Shown piece by piece: positions 47,331-60,077 of a DNA stretch of 64,000 nt. Made by a program: the position numbers and the translations under genes. The DNA lies in contig NW_019091435.1 of NCBI RefSeq assembly GCF_001949145.1, positions 775,960 to 839,959 on the forward strand, in the 5' to 3' direction. The stretch's first letter is position 1. Each line of letters begins with the position of its first letter. Source of the stretch: Acanthaster planci (taxonomy: Eukaryota; Echinodermata; Asteroidea; Valvatida; Acanthasteridae). The notes beneath the pieces are model-generated. The model was given only the letters and a program-made list of their open reading frames with translations, had not been told where the DNA came from and searched no databases.

Positions 47331-50184
47331 ACTAATTTCTCTGACCCCACAAAAGATTATTGTAATGTCGTGTGTTCGCGATGCAAAAAGATTTCGCCTA
47401 GTGGATTTTTTATCCTGTCAAAGCTCTATTTCAATTGGTCAAACGTATAAAATGATACCAACTATGATACCTGTCGAGAGGAAGAGAAAAGTAAAAGTGT
47501 ATCCCTGCACGCGTTGATAGAAAAAAAAAAACAGGAGTTTGGTTTTCTATAAAACCTGTATGCATCTGATTAACCAGAACATGTAGACATCAATGGACTG
47601 AACTATGCATGCATGACTTTTTCGTACATGTTACATATACATAAATACAGCTTTACAAAAATTCAGTTGGGCAAATCTGGTTGGAGAACAACTGATTAGA
47701 ATGGGTGTAATTAAGTTGTGTTTGATTATACAACAGCCATCAGCTGGAGACATGACATACTTTCGACATTGGGCAGTTACTCCGAGAACTGTAACAAGAA
47801 TGCTTAAAGCAGCCTCCATTCCCTCGTTATCAACAGACTTTAAAAAATGACTTGGGATACGAATCCTGATGAACTTGTGATAGACTCTGACTATACAACA
47901 CTGCCAATACGCACTGCGCTTGGGAAGAACTCGGCTTAAACGTTTACCACGCTATCGTTTTATTAACCAGTCCTGCCGTTTAATACAAGCCTTGTCTATT
48001 GCATGCGTAGTCTGTAAGGTTATACCTATATTTTATACATTGTACCTAATTGCCAGAGGATTCTTATCACAATCCTTGCACACTGGGTCATACAAGAGGC
48101 GCTATTACCGTCACTGACTCAATTTGTTTTTTCTTTTTTATCCACTGAGGGGGGAGACGTCATCTTCGATACCGACGAACATCCAGAAGGAGAAGAGGGG
48201 TCACAACATCTGCACATTCCTGAATCCTTCTCAACTCCCTACAGTGGGATGTACACTAGCCCCATGCTGCCAAACTCAGGCAGTAAACGACTAAACATAA
48301 TAACCTTATCTGCCCTCATAGGTACCCACATTTCCATCGTCGGACAAAAATGTGTTAATTGTTACAACATTAAAATGAACGATAACGGTTTCTTTTGGCG
48401 GACGAAGTTTGCAATGCTGTTATGGTATGGGCGCGGTATCCATTACCAGACGGACATTTGTGGTGGTGTTTTGTTTGCGTACATCTCGGCTAATTATCAC
48501 TATCCTTAAATGTGTCTGTAAACAGTTATCAAGTGGTGGTAAACATGTACCCAACTAACTTCTGCTTAGAACAACCGTCATAATCCGGATAAATTACATG
48601 ACAAGTGGCACATTGCTGCCATTGTTGGAAGTTAATTTGTACACGTGTTCTCCCATTAAAGTAGGGTTATAGCAGTGAACTGAATTGCATTTTAAAAACA
48701 GACCTACTTAGCTTAAATGCTTAAATGTCCGAGTAAAGTAAAGACAGGACCAAGACTGGAATGTGAGCAGTGTACAACTTGATTTAATAGCCCACTCTCA
48801 TTTTGCCGACAACATGTACAGGCAGCCAAAGTTTGCGAAATATCACCCCTTGGCTAGTTTTCGCTTTTACCTCTAAAATGTTCAAAAGCACATTTGTCCC
48901 ATTAATTTTTAAAAAGGGTTGAATTTGCACTTAGTATGTGTATTTAATTGTGTGTGTAGTATTATCCAGGGTTTTGATGGCTTTGTGGGATTGTTAACAA
49001 TACGAAAATTGTTCTTTTACTTTAGTTTTTGCAGCCACTCGTAGAAAAAAAACACGACTGTGACGTCAAAAGAGCAGACCCTATATAAGTCTTGCCATGA
49101 ATAGAGACATACGATATTGATATCGTCTTTCTTACAGCTGGATACGTTGTTGGCTGAAGAATACCAAACTATGACACAACTCTCTTCACTGGCCCTGGTG
49201 GCGATAAAAGTAATAATAGATTTCACCGTCTCAGACACGTCTGAAATAGGCTACCTGATGATAATGATCTGGTTTATAACCCGTTCCCTGGTTGAACCAT
49301 AGGGGACGAGAATGTACGACTATGTCGGAGGTACTAGTTTGAGATGTAGGTATTATAATGTATCTCCGTTTTTCAGAAATTAAATAAAGACAACCTGGAG
49401 GAGGGGCTCAGCCCCCTCCCCTTGGGTGCGCCTCTGGCACACAATGACTTGTGCAAATAGCATTGGCCATGTATAAATTGCGACTATTCCCCCAACTGTC
49501 CCTACGCTGCATGATGCAGTGATGTACCGACGTTAACTCCAAACTCCCATTGGGGATGAATGTTTATGGAAAAAAATGCACACATATTTATTGATCATTT
49601 GCATTTGTATTTTGGTTACAAGTAATGTTATCATTTAAATCTTTCACTTTCAAATGATTGTAAATCTAACTAAATTATTAGAAAATGTATTCGAGAGAAG
49701 TATTGTATAAACGTTTTTGTAAATAATATAGGGGCCTAGGCATTTTTTCAGTTATAAGGAATTTGAACAAACGCTCAAAAAGATTTACATTAACATACAC
49801 TCAGACAGGACATTTCGTGTACGTAATCCTTTCATTTCTTTGTGAACTTTTTCATGCGAGTAATGGTAAATGTGCCTTATCACATATATAAGTTGCGACC
49901 AAAATGACAAAATAAAAATAGCTGTATTCTGATAACACGTGAAGGCGAAATGAAAATGGTGAAACTGCATGTGTAATGCAAGACCGTGAAATTCGTCTAC
50001 AAATACTCAATTGTGTAAGCAGGCACTGTGATAGATGACATGTTTCAAGGTTTCACCAAAAAAATACCAGATCTGCACATCAGATCAGCATAACGATTTT
50101 TGCGAAAAAATATGGGAAAATGACGTCTTTTTTTCCTTTTCAGTTAACAGCTATCACATCAATATATGTATAACGCTAGTCCAA
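47331..50184. other. No established gene; one weak exon candidate
   Basis: Apart from the candidate exon at 48150-48282, there is only AT-rich sequence without recognised motifs. Confidence 0.4.
48150..48282 (+). other. Weak candidate coding exon, unassigned
   Basis: A long pyrimidine tract ending in CCACTGAG (acceptor) precedes 133 bases that are open in one frame and locally GC-richer. The frame reads GDVIFDTDEHPEGEEGSQHL and then HIPESFSTPYSGMYTSPMLP. A donor-like GTAAAC follows. The composition looks like exposed, disordered protein. No family was recognised and no partner exon was found, so it may be chance. Confidence 0.25.
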
Positions 50185-50925
50185 AGTAAAGTGCGAGATT
50201 TGCAAAGCACAAGGCACCCCTTTTCGGCATCAGGTTAGGCAGGGAAGAAAAGCATGTGGCAAACAAGAATATTATGAAAAATTGGAAAACATGATCCACA
50301 GTAAAATATATTACAGAGATTACCTCGCATGACCTCCTTTCTTGTGTGCCACCTCAAGGGAATATAGACTGGTCATGCTGGTCTTCAGTGTTAACAGTGA
50401 TTCCAGACTATCTGGGGTTCCGCGTCTCACTTTCATGTTTTTCAATTTGTTAAAACATTCAAATATTGTCATCACAAATACTCACAAGTATTCTTAACGT
50501 AAACTGGCGTGAATTTTAATGAACATTTATTTTATTGCTGTTAGTCTTATTCTCTTTTTCGCAAATGAAACGTTAACCTCACTTTCAATTCAAGATGTCC
50601 GACATATACAGTCAATGGCAAGCACATCGTATGGTGTGTTGACAAGGTGACGTGCGGTTTCTATTCATTGCGCTTCGATCGCAATTTATAAATCCAATAA
50701 GCTGGATTCACTTTGCAATCGTAGGCTGAAATTAAATCTGAGACTTATGTAACAGGTAATTCCAGAAATTAGGGTCCCAAAGTGTAACATTTTTGTGTCT
50801 CTGTTACAATGTGACCGTTTGTTATTTGACATGGAAAAATCACCAGAATTGAATCCACACTATTATTATTTTTATGGACAGTTGACCACCTCACATGCCT
50901 TAGTGGTGTGTAGTGTAAGTTCAAC
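50185..50925 (+). repeat. Left arm of a large diverged inverted repeat
   Basis: It pairs with 63200-63920 in reverse orientation. Shared landmarks, in order, include AGATTTGCAAAGCACA, CACCTCAAGGGAA, GATTCCAGACTATCTGGGGT, CACTTTCAATTCAAGATG, CGCTTCGATCGCAATTTA and GTGGTGTGTAGTGTA. Identity is roughly 70-80% with small indels. No ORF is conserved between the arms. Confidence 0.8.
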
Positions 50926-52615
50926 TATTTGTATTTTAATTTCGGACAGAAGACCAACAAAAAATACAAAAACCTGTCAGAAAATTTTTTATCCATTTTC
51001 TCCCTCAAAATTACATGCATGCCACTTTAACAAAACACACACTTGAAGAGTAAAAGGAAGACTTATTTGCACTGAAATCATTTCATCGGCTTTACACAGG
51101 GACATCATCAGCCGATCTGGCAGCGTGGCCCCGCAGCCGCAGTCTGCTCCTGGATATGGCTGAGGAAATGGCTGTGGCGACACCTGCCTTTTTGTAGACC
51201 TTGTCATTGGAGATGTGGTAGTATCAACGGATGTCAAGAATGTAGCGCAGGCAAGTCTGATGGTACGCATCAAGGTGGCGGAGGGCTATAGAGGAGGGAG
51301 ACCAGGATCCACATCCGTAGAGAACAGGCAATACATAGGTGTTGAGGATTCGAATTTTGGTGAATGTGCAGATCTTGCCACTGATCTGCTCCATACCCTT
51401 GAGAGACGGCCAAAGATTCCGCAGGCCAGTTGAAGGCGGCGGTTAATTTCCGGCTCTGATGAGCAGTCACTAGAGATCTTTGATCTAGGCTGGATAAACT
51501 GGTCCACCGCTTCGACCTGCTTGGAGGAGATGCATACCTGAGGAGGAGGTGGTAGAAAGTCGGACAGGAACTGCACGTTCGTCTTCACCCAGTTGATGGT
51601 GAGGCCTGGGGTGAAGCTACCTCATCGAGGACCTTCAGAGCCTCAGCAAAGGTGTTAAGCAGTACGGCAAAGTGCACAACATCATCCGCATAGCGAAGGT
51701 CTGTGAAATGAGAGTAGTAGTCCACGCCAAGGTCAGGGCAGCGCTCCATCAGACAGTTCAGCCAGTAATCGAATGCAACATTGAAGAGGCCCGGTGCGGC
51801 AACACATCCCTGTCGAACTCCTGAGGTGATTGAGAAGGGATCTGATAGGGTGCCTTCGGCCCGCACACGGCAGGTGGTATTGGTGTGAAAATCCTGGAGG
51901 ATGTAGATGTACATGAGAGGGACTCCTACGCCCTGGAGAAGGAGGAGGAATCGAAGGCCGACGTAGGCAACATACAGGGGCTGGCGAAACGTCCTTCGTT
52001 GCTGTGCTATGACTCTCAATGCAAGAATACAGTAGGTGGTGGAGCGGTTTGGTGTGAAGCCCGCTTGTTGAGGGCGGTGCTTGGCTAGTAACAGGGGATG
52101 AGGATGATAGACATGACAATTTGGGAGGGTGCAGAAAGCAGGATGATGTGATGATAGCTAGAGACGTCACGCCGATCTCCCTTGTTTTTGTAGAACGACA
52201 GGATGGTGCCCTCCTTCCATTCGGCAGACACGATGGGTGTAGTAGCTGAGGTGCAATGGGGTCACTAAGTTAAGTAGACATGCCGTCGGCAACTTGGGCT
52301 TTGCCAGATGGAAGCTCCTGAAGGGCGTCCGTTATCTCGCGGAGAGAAGGTGGATCAAGAGAGATGGAAGCATCTGTGGTACCCGAGTTGGCAAAAAGCT
52401 GCAGGTCATCGGATGGAGGCGGTAGGGGCTTGCACAGGTTTCTAGAGTAGTGTTGACACCAGCGATGAAGTTTGGCAGGGGCATCGGTGAGCAGGGTGCC
52501 ATCCTGAGCGAGAAGAGGAGATGAATGGTGTTGTAGGCTGGGCGAAGGTTCCCTGTCCGGAAGCTGTTTTCAGCCTTGTCAGCAATCTGACGCACCCTTA
52601 CAAAAATGTCCCATG

Positions 52616-53200
52616 AGGGTATCCCATGGGAAAATTTCCCATGGGATTACATGGTGAATTGGCCACCATGTAGCATGGGATTTTTGCCCATGCGTATTTT
52701 AAGAACCCCATGTAATCTCCCAAAATATTCCCATGGTGATTTAATTGTCATATCTCATGGTGATTTTCCCACACATCCAATGCTGATTTACCCATGCGTC
52801 CCATGGTGATTTATCCTTGTGTCCCATAGTGATTTTCCCATGCATCCCATTGTGGTTGCCTCATTTGTCCCATGGTGGTTGCCCCATTTGTCCCATGGTG
52901 ATTGTCCCATGTGTCCCACGGGGATTTTCCCATGCGTCCCATGGTGATTTTCCCATGTTGATTGTCCCTTTCATCTCATGGCGATTGTTCCATGTCAATT
53001 GTTCCTTGCGTCCCATGGTGATTTACCCATGCGTCCCACGGTAATTGTGCCATGTCGATTGTTCCTTGCATCCCACGGTGAGTGTCCCATGTCAATTGTT
53101 CCTTGCGTCCCATGGCGATTGTTCCATGTCAGTTGTTCCTTGTGTCCCATGGTGATTTACCCATGCCTCCCATTGGTGAATGTCCTGTGCATCTCATGGT
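52616..53200 (+). repeat. Left tandem array of the inverted-repeat element
   Basis: Around twenty-five degenerate copies of a 20-23 bp unit near TCCCATGGTGATTTTCCCATG, often alternating GATTTACCCATGCG with GATTGTCCCATGTG. A higher-order period of about 65 bp appears at 52970-53160. The unit contains TCCCATG, the inner end of the terminal repeat. Confidence 0.8.
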
Positions 53201-53399
53201 GACGGGCAAAGTTGCAGTCATCAAATCAACATTCCTTTCCAAACTGTGTACTGTAATTCATGCCAATGCTGCATTTTAATGGCAGCAGCTAATGTGGTTT
53301 TAATATACAACAAAGCCTCTAAATGTACCTGTGTAGATGCCATATCAATACAAATCCCAGTGTTCTCTTGATGACTGCAAACATTTGAATAGTGTTTGT

Positions 53400-53730
53400 G
53401 TGGCGTTTCCATGGTGTCCGTATACAAATCACATTGTATTCCCATGTAGAGTATAAAAACCCTTTGGTGTTCCCATGCTGATCATGAAAATCCCATGGTG
53501 TTCCCATGCTGATCATAAAAACCCCATGGTGTTCCCATGCTGATCATAAAACCTCATGGTGTTCCCATGATGATTACATAAACCCCATGGTGTTCCCATG
53601 CTGATCATAAAAGCCTCATGGTGTTCCCATGGTATCCACAAAATGTCCCATGGTGATCACTTCAACCAACATTATTTTTTTGCCAGTCCCATGGCGTACA
53701 CATGGGGTCCCATGGGCATCCCGTAGGCTG
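53400..53730 (+). repeat. Right tandem array of the inverted-repeat element
   Basis: About eight copies of a 30-31 bp unit near GGTGTTCCCATGCTGATCAT followed by AAAACCCCAT (clearest at 53470-53630). Some copies are closer to a shorter CCCATGG form. It is a different unit from the left array but shares the CCCATG core. Confidence 0.8.
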
Positions 53731-54480
53731 CATGGGACATTTTTGTAAGGGCAGCCAGAGGACGTAGTCGTAACGCAGGCTGGACAGCTCGCGGTAGATT
53801 TCCGAAGATCCAACCAGTCTGGCTTGTCTGCAGCGGTCCACAAGATCTAGGGAGGTGTCTGAGATCCATGGCCTTTTCCTGAAACGGCGAGCACCAAGCA
53901 CCTCAGAGGCAACTGGGGTAAGATCTGATTCCAGGCATCCTCGAGAGTTAGAGGCATCCTTAGAGCATTTTAGACGTGAGGACACTAATGCAGAGCAGCC
54001 CGGGGCGAAAAGAGGGTTACAGAGCTTCTCGATGTCAGGAGGATGACGTGAGGCAGGGCTTTGGCGGTACGGAGATGAAGAAAGAGGCTGGCAACGAGGA
54101 GACGATGTTCTGTGTTGCCAAGCTCAGCACTGCGGAAGACACGGCAGTCGGAGGCAACCCTCTAGCGTCCGCTGACCAGGATGCGATCAGTTGTCTTGCT
54201 GGTGATACCAGTATTGCTGTACCAGGTGGTTCTATGGATCTGCTGATGCTGAAACCAGGTGCCGAAGATCTTAAGGTTATGTGTAGCACAGACTTCAAGC
54301 ATTAGGTCACGTTGTTGGTAGTGGCGGAGGGACAGGGTGTGGTCCAGTGATATGTTCGAGGCCAAGACGATCTCAACCAATCGTAGCATTCATGTCCCCA
54401 GGAACGATGGTAATATCGTAATGAGATATGAGCCGGAGCTCGCTATTGATAGAAGTTGTCCTAGGTTTCATCATCAGATA

Positions 54481-57400
54481 CATCAGTTGGAGCGTTAACA
54501 GAAACAGGGCTGGGTGTCCCACCTATTGACTTTAGTGTAGATTTTTATGTCTTAGACAAATTACATGTCAAGAATAATGTACATTTGCTCCAATACTGCA
54601 TGCCCGTTTAATCAAAATCAAGAAATGAAACTCCTCTGGACCTTCATCACGGATGCTGAAAGAAACTCCTTTAGATGCAGTCTACTGATTTGTAATTTCT
54701 TTATGTATACAAGAAACACTTTCTCTCCGTGCTTGTATACTACGATTTTTCTGGTTCTCTTAAACAATTCTTATTTTCTTTTTTCTCTGACATCTTTAAG
54801 TAATGTTTTTGCTTTCATGTCTCATTCTATTTTTCTCATCCTTTTTAGACATTACCCACTTTGTCCATTTGAGTGATATAAATAATTTTACCTCGCTGTT
54901 TGTTATTCATTCTTTCCGTAACAGTTCAAACAAAACCAAAATACGAATAAGCAAATTAGAAAATAATCATTGGTCAATCGTTCTTTTTGCAAAGATCTCT
55001 ACCCTTGAAGCAAGCGTTTCCTTTCATGAAATATCTAGCATACAGTAGTCATAAAGAAAACAAAAAGAACTAGAAGATTTAACGTTGAATAGCATTGTAC
55101 GAAACTCACAAATGCTTGCCAATTCACAAAATTGAACGCCAACACACATACCGGGAGAGTGTCCACGCGAATTTGAATGCTTTCTGCGTGTTTTTCTAAA
55201 TTAAATGCTGACCTTTCATTTTTTTAATAACAAGACTGTGCAAATCACATGCTCATGAAAAGAAAATGAATGTTCGTTTTGCTCTTTGAATGGTGATTTA
55301 GATCTCAATCTATTTCGTGCTAATTTGAATGAAACTGTCGCTAATTCGTGTGCGAAGATGACGAATTCAGCAGGAAAAACCTACATTAAACGGCATCTAC
55401 TTGGATAATATTTGCACCACTCCTTGCTGGGATATTTGGAAATTTTACACTCTATGATGCCTTATCACCGATGAAAAGCGTAGGTAGCCTCTCTCAACCG
55501 CGTATGCAGCCTCTTTCAACCTCGTCTATACGTTGCTTACACAAATAAAATTGTCAGAGAACGTCTCCGTAATAAGAATTGATAAAGATTCCATGTAAAC
55601 GTACAAAGTGTTTTGTTACAACGAAAATATCTGTTGAGATACAACAAAAGTTTTTAGTAGATCTACTGTAGCCCTTGAGGTGCCAATACATACGGAAAAT
55701 ACTGTAAATATACAGCAAATATTTTAACAGTGTAGTGGGTAATAAAACCAGAGGAATTGTCAGTTTTATGTAAATGAGGAAACGAAGCCCGCTCAATGCA
55801 AAAATCAGGCATTCCATCAGACCTGATGGAATATATTGACTTTTTCTTTGGTATAAATATACTGGAAAAACTTCAACATAAATTGTCTAAATATATAAAT
55901 TTAACATAATAACCATTTAAATAACCTGCCATAAAATAGTTTATTGTTGACATTCATTGAAAAATAAATTACCACATTGTGATTATCATAGCATGAACAA
56001 GGATAGGTACTTGTGGATTATTTGCTTGAATGCTGGAACGTAATTCGTGTCAACACACTGCTATTGGCCTGACAAAAGTTCAAATATTCAGAATCCAAAT
56101 TGATAGGGCTAATCGTTTATAGGTCTACTTCACATAGTAGCTATCTACTGATGCCTATATATTAGGAACGGGGACCAGTCCGTAAGAGTAACTGTAATTT
56201 CAACCTCCTTGAAACCCAACAGAAAGTCAAATCTCGTCTTACTAAAGAAACTGTTGTCAGAATGTACAAGAAAATAATAATCCCTGAGTCTTAAAGTTCA
56301 TGAAAGGTTATACTCTGGATTAAAGCTTAAAACATTTAAAACAAACGATGTGGTGGAACTGTACAAATGTCCAGACAATCCATAACATGACTTTGAACAC
56401 TTCTTCCAGCGAGTAGACATGATTTTGACTGCAGCTTCGCGTGCGTGATGTCACCGTTGCTCATGGAAGACACGCTATATGGCTGAAGGTGTTACGTAAT
56501 TCAGTGTATTATGTTAATGTAATTTCTCTTTTGATACTCTGCCGGCAGTAACATGCATCGGATCAGCTTTGAACTAATGTTACACTATAGTTGAACACCT
56601 GATCCCAAGGTCTGGTCGTGTGCAGATACTTTTTGCTGCGACAAACCAACGGCCATCCTCCATTCTCCTGGAAATAAAACATCATCTTATGTTCCAGACT
56701 GCAGAGTCCACCTTAAAGGCTTTGAAGCGCACCTGGAGGGGCTAGAAACAAATATCTTTCTGATATGTTCATTAACTTTGTCGTTCTTTAGATATTGCTG
56801 AGGAATTTTAATCTTTTATATTGCTTGAATTTTGCAGTTTTCTATATGTAGTTATTTTTGTAATCTTAAATGTTTCGTATGCGAGCATTTTTATAATGCA
56901 TCGAGGGGTGTAATAAAGATTTTGGACTTAACTTCACAAATAGCCTACGCTAACCAAATAAAGATTTGTATGCGCGCTCTCATATTCTCTACCTTCGTAA
57001 TATTTTATGGGCCCACGAATAGTAAATCCGCAAGTATTGAACAGAACGCGAAGGTTGTGAAAATGTTCTTAGCTTGACGTTTGTTTCAAACAACGTAAGT
57101 TCAGAGTATTTTTCCAGATTTTACAGGTTAATGGTAAAGTTTGTTTTGCAATCCTAAGAGGTACGGCCAAAGGCTTCCGATGCATTACATGTAATTAACG
57201 CGTTGTGAGACTTAAACATTTATTATTTTGTCTGTTTTGTTTTGCCACTTGGAGACTGTTCAGGATATTTTAAACTTTGATACGCTTATTCAACGGGGTG
57301 GTTGGGTTTAAATCTGTCGGGAGTATAGGTTTTAAATCTGGGTCATAAATCCAGGTAGTATGGACTTATGATTTTATAGTCCCAGTTTCTGAACCAAAGG

Positions 57401-59710
57401 GAGATGGGCTATTGAATCAGCCCCAAATTTTACGGTGAGGAAAAAACAAGGCGGATTGTTCGGACTTTTTCGGACTTCCGAACTAAAAACGCATTCATTA
57501 TCACTGGGAAAAGGGAGAAGCACATAAATATCAAAATAAGCTGTTTTAATGCAGAGTTGAAGGAGTTTAAATCACATCTGCATCACGAACGATGTCACTT
57601 GTGTCCTATGGTGTCAAAAATGTCCATAACCCCTTTAGACGGCTGTGCAGCGTTTACATAGAAAACTCGTAATGTCAACGAATGATTTTCAAGGCAAGTA
57701 TAGAAGTCTTGTTTTGACTCATCTCTAATAGCTTACATTAAGTATGAATCAACAAACCTAATAACAAAACGATAAAACAGTTATTTATATGCGTATTCCG
57801 CATAATTGGGCCCTTTTCGTCATTTGCATTATTTCGAATACTTTCGTTTGGATTTGATCACCACGGTCAAAGAAACTCATGTGTAATACTTTATCAAACA
57901 TGTTCGTCCGATAAAATGTAACAGACATGAAAAGCATAACAAAATCCAGTTAAAAGTATCTGTATTACAAAATTAAAATGTGGCTTAATTTCCAGAATTT
58001 TACAGCTTCGTGTTTACTCATCTTAGTTCTTAAAACTACTCTTTCTTTCTGCTTGTAAAAAATGCTTCATCTGCTGTATCTGCTCTTATATTTCTTGGGC
58101 TGAAGGACCACTTTGCTGGCTTTTCCAACCCATTGCCATAATTTTTATCTTAATAATTATTATTTTTTATTACACTCTTTCTTGCCTTACCTTTCTATTT
58201 GAGTCTTGGGAGACATACGCCTTTTGGTGACAGTTTATTTTTAAAGTTTTATGTTCTCCTGGGCAGCCTGCTGTGTCTCGTGATTGTCTTGTATGTTAAT
58301 TGCCCCAAATAAATATTACTATCCGAAGTTCGAACGTGAGATCATAGTAAAAGCGATTACGATGTCTCGCACAAGATAGGGCAACACCCCATTCACTGAC
58401 GTAAGCCTACTTTATCATACCCACACCCAAGCAAGCTGACCTGCAGTAGTAGGAATAGTCAATGACTGGCAACGTTAATTACACACAATTTCGTACCTGT
58501 TGTATAGTTAACACAAGGAAGATAGACATAAACAACCCTAGCTTACCTGGTGCTTATTGGATAAGCCTAGTGTTCCTTTGAAATATGTAAGCATGCTAAA
58601 AAAATGTAATACAGCAGATGTAGGGTATCAAATATTACACGGTTTCACATCGATTTCTGTAAATTATCTTTACTTAATTCCCAGCGATCTATCACTAGGT
58701 AATTATGCCACAACGAGTTGAGTTTCATTTCTTTGAGAACTCCAGTCTTTACTTATTGTTATAAGACCATACAGTACAGTAAAGATGAAAATTTACCATT
58801 TCTGTTGAATCATTAACATTAAAAATGAACTCAACCGCTATTCAGAATAAGAATGCCCTTTAATGGTGGGCTTTGTCCACTGTTCAGTTAAAAATATGTT
58901 TGCAACATAATTATCCACAAAATGTGTGATACAAATCGACTTATAATAAACTGCAAGGTTGTAAAATATTATGCTATCCTAAACAGAAGCATTAGTGTAT
59001 ATAGCCACCTTCTAAATGCAATTACAAAGTCAATTAACTGACTTGACACTGTGTGAAACATATTCACGCGTCACAACAGGGCCCGCGCCCCTAATTAAAT
59101 ATCACAGAATATTTCGAACGACTTCACGGTACAGCTTGATGTAGTATGCTGCATTATGAAGATGCTGAGTTGATAACTGTAGGTATAGGCCTACTGCGTA
59201 CCTACCTATGTCAAAGTAGACACTAGTCAGGAGGAATGGACGAATCCTTGACGGCTTTCGCGTCGGAGGAGTACAGATGATGAGGTTGGTCCTGTCCTCA
59301 AGATGTTTAATCGGTAGTCTTGAAGATGGCGATGAGCTGGGGATATATTTTCTAGACTACAAAGCCAGCCAGGGTGTGTTATCTGCTCACTCCCAGGCCA
59401 CTCTTTCACCAGTCACTATATCCAGTGCGACGCCTCTCTCGCTCTGCACCGGTGATGCAGTTTGCCCGTCGTGTGAGCACGATCGGGAGGCGAAATGCTA
59501 ATTTCTGTGTTTGGAGGTGACGACTGTTTGAGGTTAAAGCTCTCTAACCCGTTGGTTGACCCTGTTTCAAATTCGGATATAACCAGTATCTTTCAAAGTG
59601 TGATCTAAGAACTTTCCCTGAAATCACACCAAGTTAATCATACCCAGGCTGACGGCAACGAAGTGCACAATATTGCTTGCTTGTCCAATGGTGGACGCGT
59701 ATTAGAGTTG
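54481..59710. other. 5.2 kb without a recognised gene
   Basis: AT-rich, with many short open frames that show no motif. Bases 55810-55832 are a short palindrome (ATTCCATCAG/CTGATGGAAT). The stretch 59230-59500 is more GC-rich, with short open frames on both strands, but nothing recognisable. Confidence 0.45.
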
Positions 59711-60077
59711 CAGTCCAGTAATTCAAGTATTTCTGGCCAGCGCATTAGCATTAACAGTGCCCCCACAGCATCTTTTGAAATGGCAGATTTTTGGGCCCCC
59801 AAGATGGTGCGATTGTGTAAATCGGTGCCAGGATCTCGAGAAAGTCGAGGGTTGCAAGTTGAAAAATGGCTGCAATCAGGATTCAGAAAAGTCACTTTTC
59901 GGGGGGGGGGTTGTGTTGCGGGAATTTAAGCCGCAAAAAATTGAAAACAAATTAAAAGATTAGGGACCAGACAATCATTTAATTTGTGCTTCAGAAATCT
60001 CAGGGATGTTGTATGCATGTTATTGGGCCCTGAACAGTGCCAATTTGACACTGTTTTCAACTTGAATTAGTGGACTG
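59711..60077. mobile_element. MITE, 367 bp (second, inverted copy)
   Basis: The ends are CAGTCCAGTAATTCAAG and, reverse-complemented, CAGTCCACTAATTCAAG. The interior matches the copy at 41938-42356 in opposite orientation. It is shorter by about 50 bp through internal differences, including a G-run at about 59900. Confidence 0.75.

Larger units (their letters stand above)
52595..53751. mobile_element. Nonautonomous element with 21-bp perfect TIRs and internal tandem arrays, 1157 bp
   Basis: The ends at 52595-52615 and 53731-53751 are exact 21-bp inverted repeats starting CCCTTACAAAAATG and finishing in CCCATG. CA stands at both flanks (52593-52594 and 53752-53753). Removing the element and one CA restores an open LINE frame through the target, LWL-RQIADK on the minus strand, which proves it is an insertion. 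There is no transposase. The interior is two tandem arrays around a unique core of about 200 bp (53200-53400). A 2-bp non-TA target duplication is unusual among the common superfamilies. Confidence 0.85.
51080..54480 (-). mobile_element. LINE (APE-type non-LTR retrotransposon), split by a later insertion
   Basis: On the minus strand the endonuclease end lies at about 54030-54475. It carries VPGDMNA (near 54390-54405) and TDRILVSGRW followed by the ELGNTEHRLLVASL segment. The region between endonuclease and RT is cut by the 1157-bp element at 52595-53751. The RT lies at about 51590-52170, with TSGVRQGCVAAPGLFNVAFD and the catalytic YADDV at 51681-51692. A C-terminal part reaches about 51080 (SSDCSSEPEINRRLQLACGI and RLRLRGHAAR). 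Several frameshifts and stops are present, and the 5' end is missing. The RT wording is that of a LINE lineage very common in marine invertebrates; the clade was not settled. Confidence 0.82.

Noticed and set aside
52616-53730. CRISPR-like array
   Set aside because: The units are directly adjoining minisatellite copies without unique spacers, in a eukaryotic setting, and lie inside a TIR-bounded element.
59227-59501. Possible first exon or promoter in a GC-richer patch
   Set aside because: Short frames on both strands without splice partner, similarity or core promoter motif.
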